Part shown: in pieces, positions 1-8,687 of the stretch
Layout of the letters: the number at the start of each line of letters is the position of its first letter
Position numbering within the stretch: position 1 is the stretch's first letter
NCBI GenBank assembly: GCA_902825945.1
Contig: CADECY010000001.1
Span: forward strand, 141,366-205,365
DNA: 64,000 nt
DNA from: an uncultured Acidobacteriota bacterium
GTDB taxonomy: Bacteria > Acidobacteriota > Terriglobia > Bryobacterales > Bryobacteraceae
Reading direction: 5' to 3'
Translations under genes and position numbers: made by a program
The notes under the pieces: generated by a model
Told to the model about the DNA's origin: nothing
Seen by the model: the letters and a program-made list of their open reading frames with translations, nothing else
Database searches by the model: none

Positions 1-1
1 C

Positions 2-1942
2 ATGCCGTTCCCGAGCTGCCTTTCGATCTCGGGCCTGGTGGCTTGCGCCGAGATCCTAGCGGTGAATCAATTGGACGGGTTCAACACCAAGGGGCGGATT
101 CGCGTCTCTTTCAGCGGACCCATCAATCCGGACACCCTCCGTTCCGGCCTTGCGATCGTGTGGCTCGACAGCGTGGTGCCGGTCGACTACTCGTGGGGCG
201 AAAAAGGCAAGGTCACGCCCGTCAACGAGGTGGTCTACGATCCCCAGACCAACACCGCCTATGCGCGGCCGGACGAGATCCTGGATCAATCACGCCGGTA
301 CGCCGTAGTCGTGACGAGCGAGGTGCGCGACCGCGCGGGCGATCCGGTGATCCGCTCTCCGGCGTTCGAATCCTGCGTTGGCGGAAGCACCGAGGTTGCT
401 GGTTGCGCGGAAGTGGCGGAGGCGATGCCGGTCATCCAACAGGCCGTCAGCGGGCGCGTGGCCGCCGCTGCGGTCTTTACGACCCTTTCCGCCACTGCGT
501 CTCTCGAAGCGGGACGGCGCGCCCTCGAATCGACGCAGGCCGCGTTCAGCAGGCCCGTTGGCAGGGGCGTGTTCGACGCCACCAAGGTCGCATCCGTCAC
601 GTGGCGCAGGCAGGTGCGTCCGCGGGGGGATAACAGGTTCGATGACTTGACACTGCCACTGCCTCCAGGAATTCTTCCGTCCTCCGGCATCGGCCGGGTA
701 GCGTTCGGCAGCTTCCAATCTCCGAACTATCTGGACGCTGACTCCGCGTTTCCGCAAATGGCAACGGGCCGGGATCTACCCGCGCCTCGCTCGATGAGTG
801 AGGTCCATTTCCATGTTTGGCTGCCCGCCAGTGCGCCTCCGCCTGGCGGATATCCGGTGGTAATCGCCGGACACGGCGTGACCGACAGCCGCTTCGGAAT
901 GCCGACGATTCTCGCGCTCGCCTTCTGCAAACAGGGCTACGCGGTAGTCGCGATGAACGCGGTTGGACATGGATTCGGGCCCGAGAGTTCGCTCTTGATC
1001 GGCGAGACGGACGGCACGACGACCGAGGTTCCCGCGCCGGGCCGTGGGATCGACCAAGGCACCGGAACGATTGGTGAGTCCAGTGGGTTTTTCGCGAGCG
1101 GCACGAGCGTGGTGCTCCTCGGGCGCGACTCGATGCGCCAGTCCGCGCTCGACCTGTCACAGTTGGTTCGTGCGATTCGCGGCGGGATCGATCTCGACGG
1201 TTCCGGCGCGCCATTACTCAACGGAGGCGACATTTCGTTCTTCGGCCAGTCACTGGGCGTGTTTTATGGAACGATGTTCCTCGCGGTGGAGCCAGGTGTG
1301 CGTGCCGCCGTGCTGAACGTGGGCGGTGATTCGCTGGTGCGCACCGCGCTGCTCTCCGAGCAGTATCGCCCCGTGGCGATGCAATACCTGGGCGCGCGCG
1401 GCCTGCTGAACAAGGGCGTGGGTGATTTCGACGCCAACGCGCCGCTCCGCAACGAGCCTGTGCGCGTCAACAACGTGCCGGGCGCGATCGACATTCAGAA
1501 CGCCGAAGACATTCTGCACTGGATCGAAGCGCCTGGCCGCCCCGGGAACTACGCTCCGCGCTTAACCGCGGCCACGCTCCCGGGCGTGAGCACCAAGCGC
1601 GTGCTCTTCCAGTACGCGATTGGCGACCGCTCGGTTCCAAACCCGGTCAACACCGGACTGGTGCTCGACGCCTTCGCGCGGGAACAGACTTCGATTCTGC
1701 GCTTCGACCTGTTGCGCGCCCGCCTGCCCAGCCTGCGCAACAATCCGCATCAGTTCTTCACCTCGATCCTCGACGACGAGGTGACAGCCGCCGTGGCGGT
1801 CACCGCCCAGGCCCAGGCGCTGCTGTTTCTGGCGAGTGGCACGCTCGAGGTTCCGAACGTCAACGAGACCCTGCGGTTGCTGTTCGGAGTCGAGCCGTTC
1901 CAGACTCCGGAAGTGCTGCCCGAGGGCCTGAATTGGAACTGA
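2..1942 (+). CDS. Secreted alpha/beta hydrolase, 5' partial
   Basis: The reading frame is open from the window edge, so the ATG at base 2 is probably internal and the signal peptide is missing. Residues about 15-125 look like a bacterial Ig-like domain (GRIRVSFSGPINPDTL). Residues about 275-620 look like an alpha/beta-hydrolase: an oxyanion-type VVIAGHGVT strand, a nucleophile elbow GQSLG near residue 418, and a late His in NNPHQFF that could complete the triad. The nearest known types are large extracellular lipases/esterases; the substrate is unknown. Its last 10 bases overlap the TTG start of the pirin gene, so the two are probably co-translated. Confidence 0.7.
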   Translation: MPFPSCLSISGLVACAEILAVNQLDGFNTKGRIRVSFSGPINPDTLRSGLAIVWLDSVVPVDYSWGEKGKVTPVNEVVYDPQTNTAYARPDEILDQSRRYAVVVTSEVRDRAGDPVIRSPAFESCVGGSTEVAGCAEVAEAMPVIQQAVSGRVAAAAVFTTLSATASLEAGRRALESTQAAFSRPVGRGVFDATKVASVTWRRQVRPRGDNRFDDLTLPLPPGILPSSGIGRVAFGSFQSPNYLDADSAFPQMATGRDLPAPRSMSEVHFHVWLPASAPPPGGYPVVIAGHGVTDSRFGMPTILALAFCKQGYAVVAMNAVGHGFGPESSLLIGETDGTTTEVPAPGRGIDQGTGTIGESSGFFASGTSVVLLGRDSMRQSALDLSQLVRAIRGGIDLDGSGAPLLNGGDISFFGQSLGVFYGTMFLAVEPGVRAAVLNVGGDSLVRTALLSEQYRPVAMQYLGARGLLNKGVGDFDANAPLRNEPVRVNNVPGAIDIQNAEDILHWIEAPGRPGNYAPRLTAATLPGVSTKRVLFQYAIGDRSVPNPVNTGLVLDAFAREQTSILRFDLLRARLPSLRNNPHQFFTSILDDEVTAAVAVTAQAQALLFLASGTLEVPNVNETLRLLFGVEPFQTPEVLPEGLNWN

Positions 1943-2856
1943 CGCCCGCGCGGGTTGCTTATCCAGGTAAGACGGTGATGCTGGGGAGCATCCCGGTCAT
2001 GCGGGCGCTGCCGGTGCGCGAGCGGCGCATGGTGGGCCCGTGGTGCTTCCTCGATCGCTTCGGTCCGATGACCTTTGCCGGAGGCAAGCCGATGGACGTG
2101 GCGCCGCATCCGCACATCGGATTGCAGACGGTGACGTGGCTGCTCGATGGCGAGATCCAGCACGATGACAGCCTGGGCTGCGCGGCCGTCACCCGGCCCG
2201 GAGGCGTCAGCGTGATGACCGCGGGTGGCGGCGTCGCTCACACCGAGCAGACTCCTCCCGATCACAGCCGAGTATTGGACGGAGTGCAATTGTGGGTCGC
2301 GCTGCCGGACTCCCATCGCAACGGGCCCGCGTCGTTCTCCACGACACCCGACGTCCCGGTGATCGAATCACCTGCGGGCCTGGTCCGTGTCTTTTCGGGA
2401 ACCATCGGCGGCGTCACCTCACCGGCTCCGCATCGCTCTCCGATCCTGGGCACCGATCTCGAGATCCACCCCAGCGGCGCTCTCGAGGTTCCACTGGAAG
2501 CTTCGTGGGAGCACGCCCTCCAAGTGCTGCGGGGAACCGTGTCGCTCGAAGGCGAAGCTCTCGGGAACGAGCAACTCCACTACCTCGGCCCGGGCCGCGC
2601 GAGCGCGGTCTTGTCGAGTACGGCCGGAGCGCGGGTGCTGCTCATCGGCGGACCGCCGTTTCCCGAGCCGATCCTGATGTGGTGGAACTTCGTCGCACGC
2701 ACCCCGGAGGAGATCGCCGCCGCCCGTGAGGATTGGCTGCGTCATCGCCGGTTCGGCGAGGTCAAGGCCTATCGCGGGGCCCGTCTGGACGCTCCGCAGC
2801 TCACTCGGCCCGGTGCGCTTCGTGCAGCAGGTCCGCGAACTCGGGATGGCGCTTGA
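1933..2856 (+). CDS. Pirin family protein
   Basis: A 307-residue bicupin of the pirin family. The N-terminal cupin shows the metal-binding set HPHIGLQTVTWLLDGEIQH followed by AGGGVAHTEQ, the usual His/His/His/Glu site. Members are Fe-binding redox sensors or quercetinases; the role here is not determined. The start used is TTG, inside the end of the hydrolase gene; an in-frame ATG at 1978 would remove 15 residues and still leave the whole domain. The 3' end overlaps the convergent acetyltransferase gene by 56 bases. Confidence 0.85.
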   Translation: MELTPARVAYPGKTVMLGSIPVMRALPVRERRMVGPWCFLDRFGPMTFAGGKPMDVAPHPHIGLQTVTWLLDGEIQHDDSLGCAAVTRPGGVSVMTAGGGVAHTEQTPPDHSRVLDGVQLWVALPDSHRNGPASFSTTPDVPVIESPAGLVRVFSGTIGGVTSPAPHRSPILGTDLEIHPSGALEVPLEASWEHALQVLRGTVSLEGEALGNEQLHYLGPGRASAVLSSTAGARVLLIGGPPFPEPILMWWNFVARTPEEIAAAREDWLRHRRFGEVKAYRGARLDAPQLTRPGALRAAGPRTRDGA

Positions 2857-3094
2857 TGTAGGTGGCGACGAACGGGCAAAGCGGCACCACCGCGAGTCCG
2901 TTCTCACGCGCGTAGTCGAGTCCGGCCACCGCCAGTTGTTTTGCGAGGCCACGCCCTTCGAGTTCGGGCGGCACACCGGTGTGCAGGAACGTGATCGAGT
3001 CCGGTTGCCGGCGGTAGGTCAGTTTGGCGACGGCGCCGCCCGTCTCGATCTCGAACCGGCCCTCGGCCTGATTGTTACGGACGCTTGCTTCCAT
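2801..3094 (-). CDS. GNAT-like N-acetyltransferase (YjdJ type)
   Basis: About 97 residues of the small GCN5-related family, with the acetyl-CoA pyrophosphate loop region PPELEGRGLAKQL followed by VAGLDYARENGL and a C-terminal PLCPFVATYIKRHPEF typical of this short subfamily. The frame is open further upstream, but the ATG at 3094 fits the family length and gives a 20-base overlap with the upstream lipoprotein gene. The acceptor substrate is unknown. It converges on the pirin gene and the two 3' ends overlap. Confidence 0.75.
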   Translation of the reverse strand: MEASVRNNQAEGRFEIETGGAVAKLTYRRQPDSITFLHTGVPPELEGRGLAKQLAVAGLDYARENGLAVVPLCPFVATYIKRHPEFADLLHEAHRAE

Positions 3095-3641
3095 CTTTCC
3101 TCCGCTCTGGTACGGCTTCGAGTTCGGCGCTCGCCTTGGAGAGAGTCCGCCCCGGACTCGTGAACGAAATTCCGGCGTTTCCATGCTGGCCCACCATCAC
3201 CGCCTCGATCACCGGTTCGTCGACATCCTCCGCGGCGGACCACTCCACCAGGAAGTTCGCCCCCGGGCCTCCCGCGGTATCGCGGCGTTGAACGACGAAA
3301 TCCGCGGTGGCCAGCGCGGCAAGCGACGACGATGTGCCGGCGTACTCGCGGATCTCCTTACCGGCCGAGTCGTAGTATCGCGCCGAGTGGATCACAATCG
3401 CGTGCTTCGCACTGACGTTGCGGATGCTCAGCGTGGCCGCGAGTTCGGTTGTTTGCCGGTCGACGCCCCAGTAGAGACTCGAATAGATCGGGACGTATAC
3501 GATCCGGCGGACGCGCGGAGCGTATTCGGAGGGTTTCGCCAGGGGCGCTAGCACAGTGTGGCCACTGCCCTCATTGTGATCGGGCGCGGACCCTTGCCGG
3601 CAACCGGCGAGAAGCACGCCGCACAGCAACAGAATCTTCAC
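3075..3641 (-). CDS. DUF3124 lipoprotein
   Basis: 188 residues starting with a lipoprotein signal (MKILLLCGVLLAGC, lipobox LAGC at residues 11-14). The mature part matches the DUF3124 pattern: VYVPIYSSLYWG near residue 48, TATLSIRN-type strand, then VVQRRDTAGGPGANFLVEW and PVIEAVMVG. It should be a periplasmic membrane-anchored domain; no biochemical role is established for the family. It lies 7 bases after the Cys-rich gene on the same strand and overlaps the acetyltransferase gene, so the ArsA block may run on into it. Confidence 0.8.
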   Translation of the reverse strand: MKILLLCGVLLAGCRQGSAPDHNEGSGHTVLAPLAKPSEYAPRVRRIVYVPIYSSLYWGVDRQTTELAATLSIRNVSAKHAIVIHSARYYDSAGKEIREYAGTSSSLAALATADFVVQRRDTAGGPGANFLVEWSAAEDVDEPVIEAVMVGQHGNAGISFTSPGRTLSKASAELEAVPERRKDGSKRP

Positions 3642-3648
3642 GGCGAGG

Positions 3649-3885
3649 CTACTCGATGTTGATCCGCGTGCCCTTACGCTCCCTATGCGAAAGATCCTCG
3701 ATCCGCGCGTCGAGCAGCGCGCGCAGGCCCTTCAGGAACGAGATCCGGGCCTGATCGAAATGTTCGATGGCGGGTCCGGGCGGCATCATCCCGCGCAGAA
3801 GGTCCGTGAATGCCGGACCGGTGCCCGAGCATCCGCACGCACCGCAGCCATGCTTGGTTTCCGATTGTGCCGTCGATTCGCTCAC
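3649..3885 (-). CDS. Small Cys-rich protein coupled to the ArsA ATPase
   Basis: 78 residues from a GTG start that overlaps the stop of the ArsA gene as GTGA, a sign of translational coupling. Near residues 13-19 it carries the cluster HGCGACGCS, followed by GTGPAFTDLLRGMMPPGP and a helical C-terminus (ARISFLKGLRALLDARIEDL). The Cys/His cluster could bind metal or act in redox. I do not recognise a named family. Coupling to ArsA suggests a shared task in handling metal or tail-anchored client proteins, which is inference. Confidence 0.7.
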   Translation of the reverse strand: MSESTAQSETKHGCGACGCSGTGPAFTDLLRGMMPPGPAIEHFDQARISFLKGLRALLDARIEDLSHRERKGTRINIE

Positions 3886-5072
3886 GATACCTCCTTCATC
3901 TCCACTACCAGTATGGACCCGTCGAAGCGCGCCCGCACGGGCTGCAGGGCCGCCATTGTGGTGGGTAGCCCGATGTGCCGGCGGAAGGTTCCGATCTGAG
4001 CCACCAACTCGTCGCCTTTCTTGAACAGCTCCACTTCGCCTTTGCCCGTGAACGGGAGCTGCAACCTCACTTCGTAGTGATCGCCAGCCTTGACGAACGA
4101 GTAGGGCCGCTCGGTGCGCGTGACCTCGGAAGGATCCTCGTCCGCGGCGTAAAGCGCCGCCGCGACTTCGTTGATTCGCTCGAGGCCGAGTACCTCGTGA
4201 TGGAAGAGCGGCACGCGGCGTACCGGCAACGGCGCGAAGTAGTTCTCCATCTCGCCGAGAATCCGTTGCTGCGATTCGCGCCAGCCCGCGAAGAATGTGT
4301 CGTGTACCGCTTCGGGCAGCACGCGATTGGCGATCACGGTATCGACCGTGAGCCCGTGCATCGAGAAGTAGACGAAAGCACGCTGTGTCTCGCGCAGCAC
4401 CATCCTTTCCGGGTTCGTCACCAGACGCACGCTGCAGACTTGCGGATCCTCGAGCAGCGTGTCGATGCCCTTGATCTTCTCGAACAGTTCTCCGACGTTG
4501 CCGAAGTAGGCATCGGGCGGAAGCTCCACGGGAGACATGCGATTCGCGATGGGCCTCACCGCCTTGAGCACCTTGCGCTCGATCGGGAAGACGTGGCGCA
4601 TGTACCAATCGAGCGTCGTCGGAATCGAGACGAAACGCAGCGATTCCGCGGTGGGCGCGCAGTCGAGCACGATCCGGTCATACCGGCCATCGCGCCGGAA
4701 CTGATTCACGTACATCATCGCCGAGAGCTCTTCCATGCCCGGGAAGATCGCCATCTCGCCGGCCTCCACTTCCGAAAGGCCTGACGTGCGGAGAATCGCA
4801 GTGATGTAGCGGGAGATCTCGGCCCAGTGCCGCTTGATCTCGACCTGGATGTTCACTTCGTGGATGTCGAGGCGCGGCGCCACGGTGACCGGTTCGGATG
4901 TCTTGCCGTGGAAGAGCGCTGTTTCGAGGTCGAATGCGTCGGCGAGCGAGTGCGCGGGATCCACCGACATGACGAGGGTCCTGTAGCCGAGCCGGGCCAG
5001 TTGCGCGCCCGTGGCGGCGGCGAGGGACGTCTTGCCCACGCCACCTTTGCCGGAGTAGAGAAGGATCCTCAC
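3882..5072 (-). CDS. ArsA/GET3 family ATPase with C-terminal HSP20-like domain
   Basis: 396 residues. The N-terminus has the deviant Walker A of the ArsA/Get3/MinD class (SGKGGVGKTS, residues 7-16), then SVDPAHSLADAF as switch I and VLDCAPTAESLRF as switch II. The last ~90 residues (YSFVKAGDHYEVRLQLPF to the end) form the small HSP20-like beta domain known from single-domain bacterial ArsA homologues. No arsB, arsC or arsR lies nearby, so arsenite efflux is unlikely; targeting or chaperoning is more plausible. The start is GTG at 5072, with AGGATGGGAG just upstream. The following gene is coupled by a 4-base overlap. Confidence 0.85.
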   Translation of the reverse strand: MRILLYSGKGGVGKTSLAAATGAQLARLGYRTLVMSVDPAHSLADAFDLETALFHGKTSEPVTVAPRLDIHEVNIQVEIKRHWAEISRYITAILRTSGLSEVEAGEMAIFPGMEELSAMMYVNQFRRDGRYDRIVLDCAPTAESLRFVSIPTTLDWYMRHVFPIERKVLKAVRPIANRMSPVELPPDAYFGNVGELFEKIKGIDTLLEDPQVCSVRLVTNPERMVLRETQRAFVYFSMHGLTVDTVIANRVLPEAVHDTFFAGWRESQQRILGEMENYFAPLPVRRVPLFHHEVLGLERINEVAAALYAADEDPSEVTRTERPYSFVKAGDHYEVRLQLPFTGKGEVELFKKGDELVAQIGTFRRHIGLPTTMAALQPVRARFDGSILVVEMKEVS

Positions 5073-5205
5073 ACTCCCATCCTACAGGCGCGGACGCACC
5101 CTGACCGAGCCGCGCGGGCAACGTGGTGTGTCTCCACTCCACGCGGCCCGCGCTCGCCGTCCTGATACAGGTTGAACGCACTGCTGGCTCGGAAGGAGCC
5201 AGCGA

Positions 5206-6453
5206 TCAGAGCCGGAGGAAGCGGATCTCGGACGGATTACCCACGCCGGTGAACTTCCCGGTGAACGTGAGGGTGCCCGACGCACGGTCCACCTTGAACG
5301 ACGTGACATTGTCGCTGCGCGAATGCAGCACGTACATGAAGTTGCCGCTAGGGTCGATCGCAAAGTTGCGCGGATAGCTGCCCCGCGTCCACACGATGTC
5401 GACGAGTTTGGTGGAGCCGTTGACCGGGTCCACGGAGAAGAGCGCGATCGAGTCATGAAGCCGGTTGGCGCAATAGACGAACCGCCCATCTGAGGTAGCG
5501 GCGATCTCGGACGTGTAGTTGGTGCCCTCGTAGCCTTTCGGCAACGTGGAGATGGTCTGTTGAATAGTCGCCTCGCCGGCCCCAGGGTCCCACCGCATCA
5601 CATCCAGGGTGGACGCTTCTTCGTTCAGCGAGAAAAGATAGCGCCCTGATGCATGGAACGCAAAGTGACGCGGTCCGGCCCCGTTGGTGGCCTGCACGAA
5701 GGGCGTGGCGTTGGGCGTGAGCACGCCCGAGCCGTAGTCGAGCTTATAGATGTAAATACGGTCCGTGCCGAGGTCGCTTACCAACAGGAATCGTCCGAAT
5801 GGATCCATTTGCGCCATGTGCGCGTGTGGCGCGTCGTGGCCGCTGATGGCGAAGCTGCCCGGAGGGGCGTCTTGCGCCGGATTCCGCCCGAGCGGCCCGC
5901 TGATCTGTTGGCTGTCGGTCACCTTGTCCAGCGAGCCATCGTCGCGAATCGACAGCACTCCCACCGAGCCGGAGCCGTAGTTCGCGGCGAAGACATACTT
6001 GCCGGTGGGGTCCACACTCACATGCGCCGGTCCGCGTCCCCCGGAACTGATGACGTTGAGAATCTTCAGCTCGCCGTTGGCCGGGTCGACGCCGATTGCC
6101 GTCACCGAGCCATCGCGTCCGCCTTGGAAGTTCGAAATCTCGTTGCCCGCATAGAGGTACTTGCGACTCGGGTGGAAATAGAGTGACGAAGGGTTGGGTA
6201 ATCCGGTGAGAACCTTGGTGGGCGTGAGCGTCCCGTCGTTCTGATCTACGGTGAACATGTGGATGCCTTTGCCCCGATCGGTATAGGCTCCTATGTAGGC
6301 CATGATGGTTCCGGGGCCCCCTTGGGCAGCCAGCCGTCTTGTTCCAAAGTTTGCGGCAACGCCGGCGAACGCGGCGGTCGCGGTGGTTCTAAGGAAACTC
6401 CGGCGGGCGATGCCGGAGTCCGGTTTGGTCAACTGAGTCTGCGGTTGTTGCAT
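5206..6453 (-). CDS. Tat-exported lactonase-type seven-bladed propeller
   Basis: About 415 residues from the ATG at 6453, chosen because AAGGAAGGA lies upstream and the twin-arginine signal (ARRSFLRTTATAAFAGVAA) then starts near residue 15; the frame is open further upstream. The mature protein has repeating blades such as SSLYFHPSRKYLYAGNE, ISGHDAPHAHMAQMDPFGRF and RHFAFHASGRYLFSLNE, the pattern of the Lactonase (6-phosphogluconolactonase-like) family. Export makes a classical Pgl role unlikely; an extracytoplasmic sugar-lactone hydrolase is inferred. It lies 133 bases upstream of the ArsA gene on the same strand. Confidence 0.85.
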   Translation of the reverse strand: MQQPQTQLTKPDSGIARRSFLRTTATAAFAGVAANFGTRRLAAQGGPGTIMAYIGAYTDRGKGIHMFTVDQNDGTLTPTKVLTGLPNPSSLYFHPSRKYLYAGNEISNFQGGRDGSVTAIGVDPANGELKILNVISSGGRGPAHVSVDPTGKYVFAANYGSGSVGVLSIRDDGSLDKVTDSQQISGPLGRNPAQDAPPGSFAISGHDAPHAHMAQMDPFGRFLLVSDLGTDRIYIYKLDYGSGVLTPNATPFVQATNGAGPRHFAFHASGRYLFSLNEEASTLDVMRWDPGAGEATIQQTISTLPKGYEGTNYTSEIAATSDGRFVYCANRLHDSIALFSVDPVNGSTKLVDIVWTRGSYPRNFAIDPSGNFMYVLHSRSDNVTSFKVDRASGTLTFTGKFTGVGNPSEIRFLRL

Positions 6454-6630
6454 TGCAGAATGTCCTTCCTTGTCAAACACCAACGGAGTGGGCGTGAGCC
6501 GTTGGGCGCGCCTTCCGCTCGGTTGGAAGTATACGCCAGCCGGAGGCAAGCGCGCTGGTGGTGCTGCCGGTGTCGTGGTGTTGCAGGTAATGACGACCCT
6601 CAGGTTGCGGTCGTGGTGGAGGAAGCAGAT

Positions 6631-6661
6631 CGAATGCAGCGCCAGTTTCGAATGCAGCGCC
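6631..6661. repeat. Two 13-bp direct repeats, period 18
   Basis: CGAATGCAGCGCC occurs at 6631-6643 and again at 6649-6661 in the gap between the lactonase and glycosyltransferase genes. It could be a regulator site or a chance duplication; nothing else supports a function. Confidence 0.4.
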
Positions 6662-6748
6662 CGTTAAGGATACAGCTCAATTGATGGCAGTGTATCAAGC
6701 AAGGTCGATGCCATCTGGCGCATCAGTTTGAACGACCAGCCGAACCGC

Positions 6749-7660
6749 CTACAGCGACTTGTCGGTCCCATCGATCTTCGCCATGCCCAGCACCCCGGTG
6801 AACAACCCGAAGTGATAGCCCGGATCCTGAAGCGTCAGCGCCTTGAATAGCGCGCCCAGCGCCGTCGAAACCCGGAAGCCTAGCGCCGAACCGAAGCCGA
6901 AATGTTTGCCGAGGTACTCCGCCGCGCCATGGGCGGCATCCGAGGCGTAGGCCGACCGCGCGTGCGAATCCCCCGGTGCTCCCAGCGCATCGGCCGTATT
7001 CAGCCGCACGCGGATATCGTTCGCCATTGCGATCTTCTTCCCCGCGCGTTTGATCTGGAAGGCGAGTTCGACATCGCCCCAGGATTCGCCATAGCGCTCG
7101 TCGAGGTAGTTCATGCCCTGCACGCTGCCCTTCCGAATGAACAGCGCCTTGCCATCGTGCAGTTCGACCGAATCGCCGGGGGCCACGGCCGGCAGCGACA
7201 GCGGATCGCGCCATGCCGCCGATACCTGCGCGGCATCCGGAAGGCGGTAAGCCTTGGACACGGCCTTGCCAGCCTCATCCACCAGCAGAGGACACACGGC
7301 GAGCGCCGCCGAGTCCTCGTCGAGGCGTGCGATCAGCTTCTGGATCGTGTCCAGTTCCACCATCACGTCTGGCGACAGCAGCAACAGGTAGGGCCCGCGC
7401 GCGGTTCTAAGCGCGATGTTGCGGGCCTTGGTCAGGCCAATATGATGCTGCATGCGCAGCGGAGAAATGCCCGGAAACTCGCGATCGATCGACTCGCAGC
7501 CGTCGCGCGACGCATTGTCGGCGATGATGATCTCGATCGATTCCCGGTTCGCCGATTGTTCCAGTGCGGCGATACACTTTCGAAGCGCCGCGGCGCAATT
7601 GCGCGAAACGATCACCACCGAGACCAGAAGTTCCGGCGCGGCGTCCTGCTGTGCTTCCAT
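6749..7660 (-). CDS. Family 2 glycosyltransferase
   Basis: About 303 residues from the ATG at 7660; the frame is open 34 codons further upstream but that part has no family resemblance. The GT-A core is clear: VSVVIVSRNCAAALRKCIAAL at the N-terminus, then IEIIIADNASRDG (nucleotide-binding Asp), and LLLLSPDVMV replacing the usual DxD, followed by a long insert and YGESWGDVELAFQIKRAG, the ED-like acceptor region. The C-terminus has a weakly hydrophobic stretch that could touch the membrane. The acceptor is unknown. It is divergent from the propeller gene at 7704. Confidence 0.8.
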   Translation of the reverse strand: MEAQQDAAPELLVSVVIVSRNCAAALRKCIAALEQSANRESIEIIIADNASRDGCESIDREFPGISPLRMQHHIGLTKARNIALRTARGPYLLLLSPDVMVELDTIQKLIARLDEDSAALAVCPLLVDEAGKAVSKAYRLPDAAQVSAAWRDPLSLPAVAPGDSVELHDGKALFIRKGSVQGMNYLDERYGESWGDVELAFQIKRAGKKIAMANDIRVRLNTADALGAPGDSHARSAYASDAAHGAAEYLGKHFGFGSALGFRVSTALGALFKALTLQDPGYHFGLFTGVLGMAKIDGTDKSL

Positions 7661-7703
7661 GCGGAGTTTCCATGGTAGCGCACGCTGAGAGAGAATGAGT
7701 TGA

Positions 7704-8687
7704 ATGCGGGTCCTCTTCTGTTTGATCGCGCTGCTGGCGCCAGCGCACGCACAACAACCCACGCTTCTCGTTCTGTTGAAGGGGGCGAGCGCGCTCGCCT
7801 ACTATTCGCTCGACGGGAAACAACTCGCCAAAGTGCCGGTGGGCCAACATCCCCACGAGATGGTTCTCTCGGCGGACGGACGGCACGTCTTCATCACCGA
7901 CAACGGCGTGATGCGGATCGAGAACGCGGGCAAGGGCGGAAACACCGTCTCGGTCGTTGATATCGAACAGCGCAAGCGCGTCGATACCATCGGCCTGAAA
8001 CCGCGCCGCCCGCACGGGATCGCGATGGATCCAGCCACGGGCCGTATCGCCGTGTCCGCCGAGTCACCGAATGCGCTCGTGCTCATCGACGGACGGTCGC
8101 GCAACACCACCAAACGGTTCCCCACCAATGGACAGACCTCGCACATGGTTTCGTTCGGACCCGGCAAGTCCGGCGCCGAGTACGCCTTCGTCTCGAACTC
8201 GGGCTCGGGCAACCTTTCGGTGATCCAGCTCACCACCGGGCAGATCAAGTTCATTCCCACCGGACAGCGGCCCGAAGGCAGCGTGCTTTCTCCAGACGGC
8301 CGCGAGCTCTATGTGTGCAACCGCGAATCGGACACGATCTCGATCATCGATACCGAGCGCCAAGCCGTGATGGGGGAGATCAAAACCGGCAAGGGTCCCG
8401 TGCGCGTCGCGGTCACGCCCGACGGCAAGTGGCTCATCTACGCCTGCATGCACGGCCACTACGTCGAATTCGCCGACCTCCAGACACGCCGGCCGGTGGC
8501 GCGCCTGCCAGTCGATGGCGAACCGGTTTCGATGTCGATCAGCCGCGACGGCAGGTACGCGATGGCCGCTGTCGAAGAGAAGGATACGGTCTATGTGATC
8601 TCGCTCCCCGAGCGAAAGCTCGTGAGCAAGTTCCAGGTGGAAAAGGGCGCCGCGCCGGATCCCGTTCTGATGGTTCCGGCGAAGTAG
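7704..8687 (+). CDS. Secreted YncE-like beta-propeller protein
   Basis: 327 residues with a signal peptide (MRVLFCLIALLAPAHAQQ). The mature part is made of YVTN-type blades: VLSADGRHVFITDNG, IAMDPATGRIAVSAESP, VLSPDGRELYVCNRESDTISIIDTE and VAVTPDGKWLIYACMHG. Such propellers in the periplasm are usually binding or scaffold proteins; a ligand cannot be predicted. The stop codon at 8687 directly abuts the stop codon of the convergent PhoD gene, with no base between. Confidence 0.8.
   Translation: MRVLFCLIALLAPAHAQQPTLLVLLKGASALAYYSLDGKQLAKVPVGQHPHEMVLSADGRHVFITDNGVMRIENAGKGGNTVSVVDIEQRKRVDTIGLKPRRPHGIAMDPATGRIAVSAESPNALVLIDGRSRNTTKRFPTNGQTSHMVSFGPGKSGAEYAFVSNSGSGNLSVIQLTTGQIKFIPTGQRPEGSVLSPDGRELYVCNRESDTISIIDTERQAVMGEIKTGKGPVRVAVTPDGKWLIYACMHGHYVEFADLQTRRPVARLPVDGEPVSMSISRDGRYAMAAVEEKDTVYVISLPERKLVSKFQVEKGAAPDPVLMVPAK

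Noticed and set aside
365..380. tRNA T-arm-like GTTCGAATCC
   Set aside because: It lies inside the hydrolase coding frame and no acceptor or anticodon stem surrounds it; no tRNA was found in the window.
3649..4608. 319-codon frame ending in the Cys-rich protein
   Set aside because: The first 240 codons are an out-of-frame reading of the ArsA gene; only the last 78 codons from the GTG at 3885 are supported.
3882..5072. Arsenite-translocating pump ATPase
   Set aside because: Single ArsA domain with an HSP20-like end and no arsB/arsC/arsR/arsD nearby; a generic ArsA/GET3 assignment is safer.
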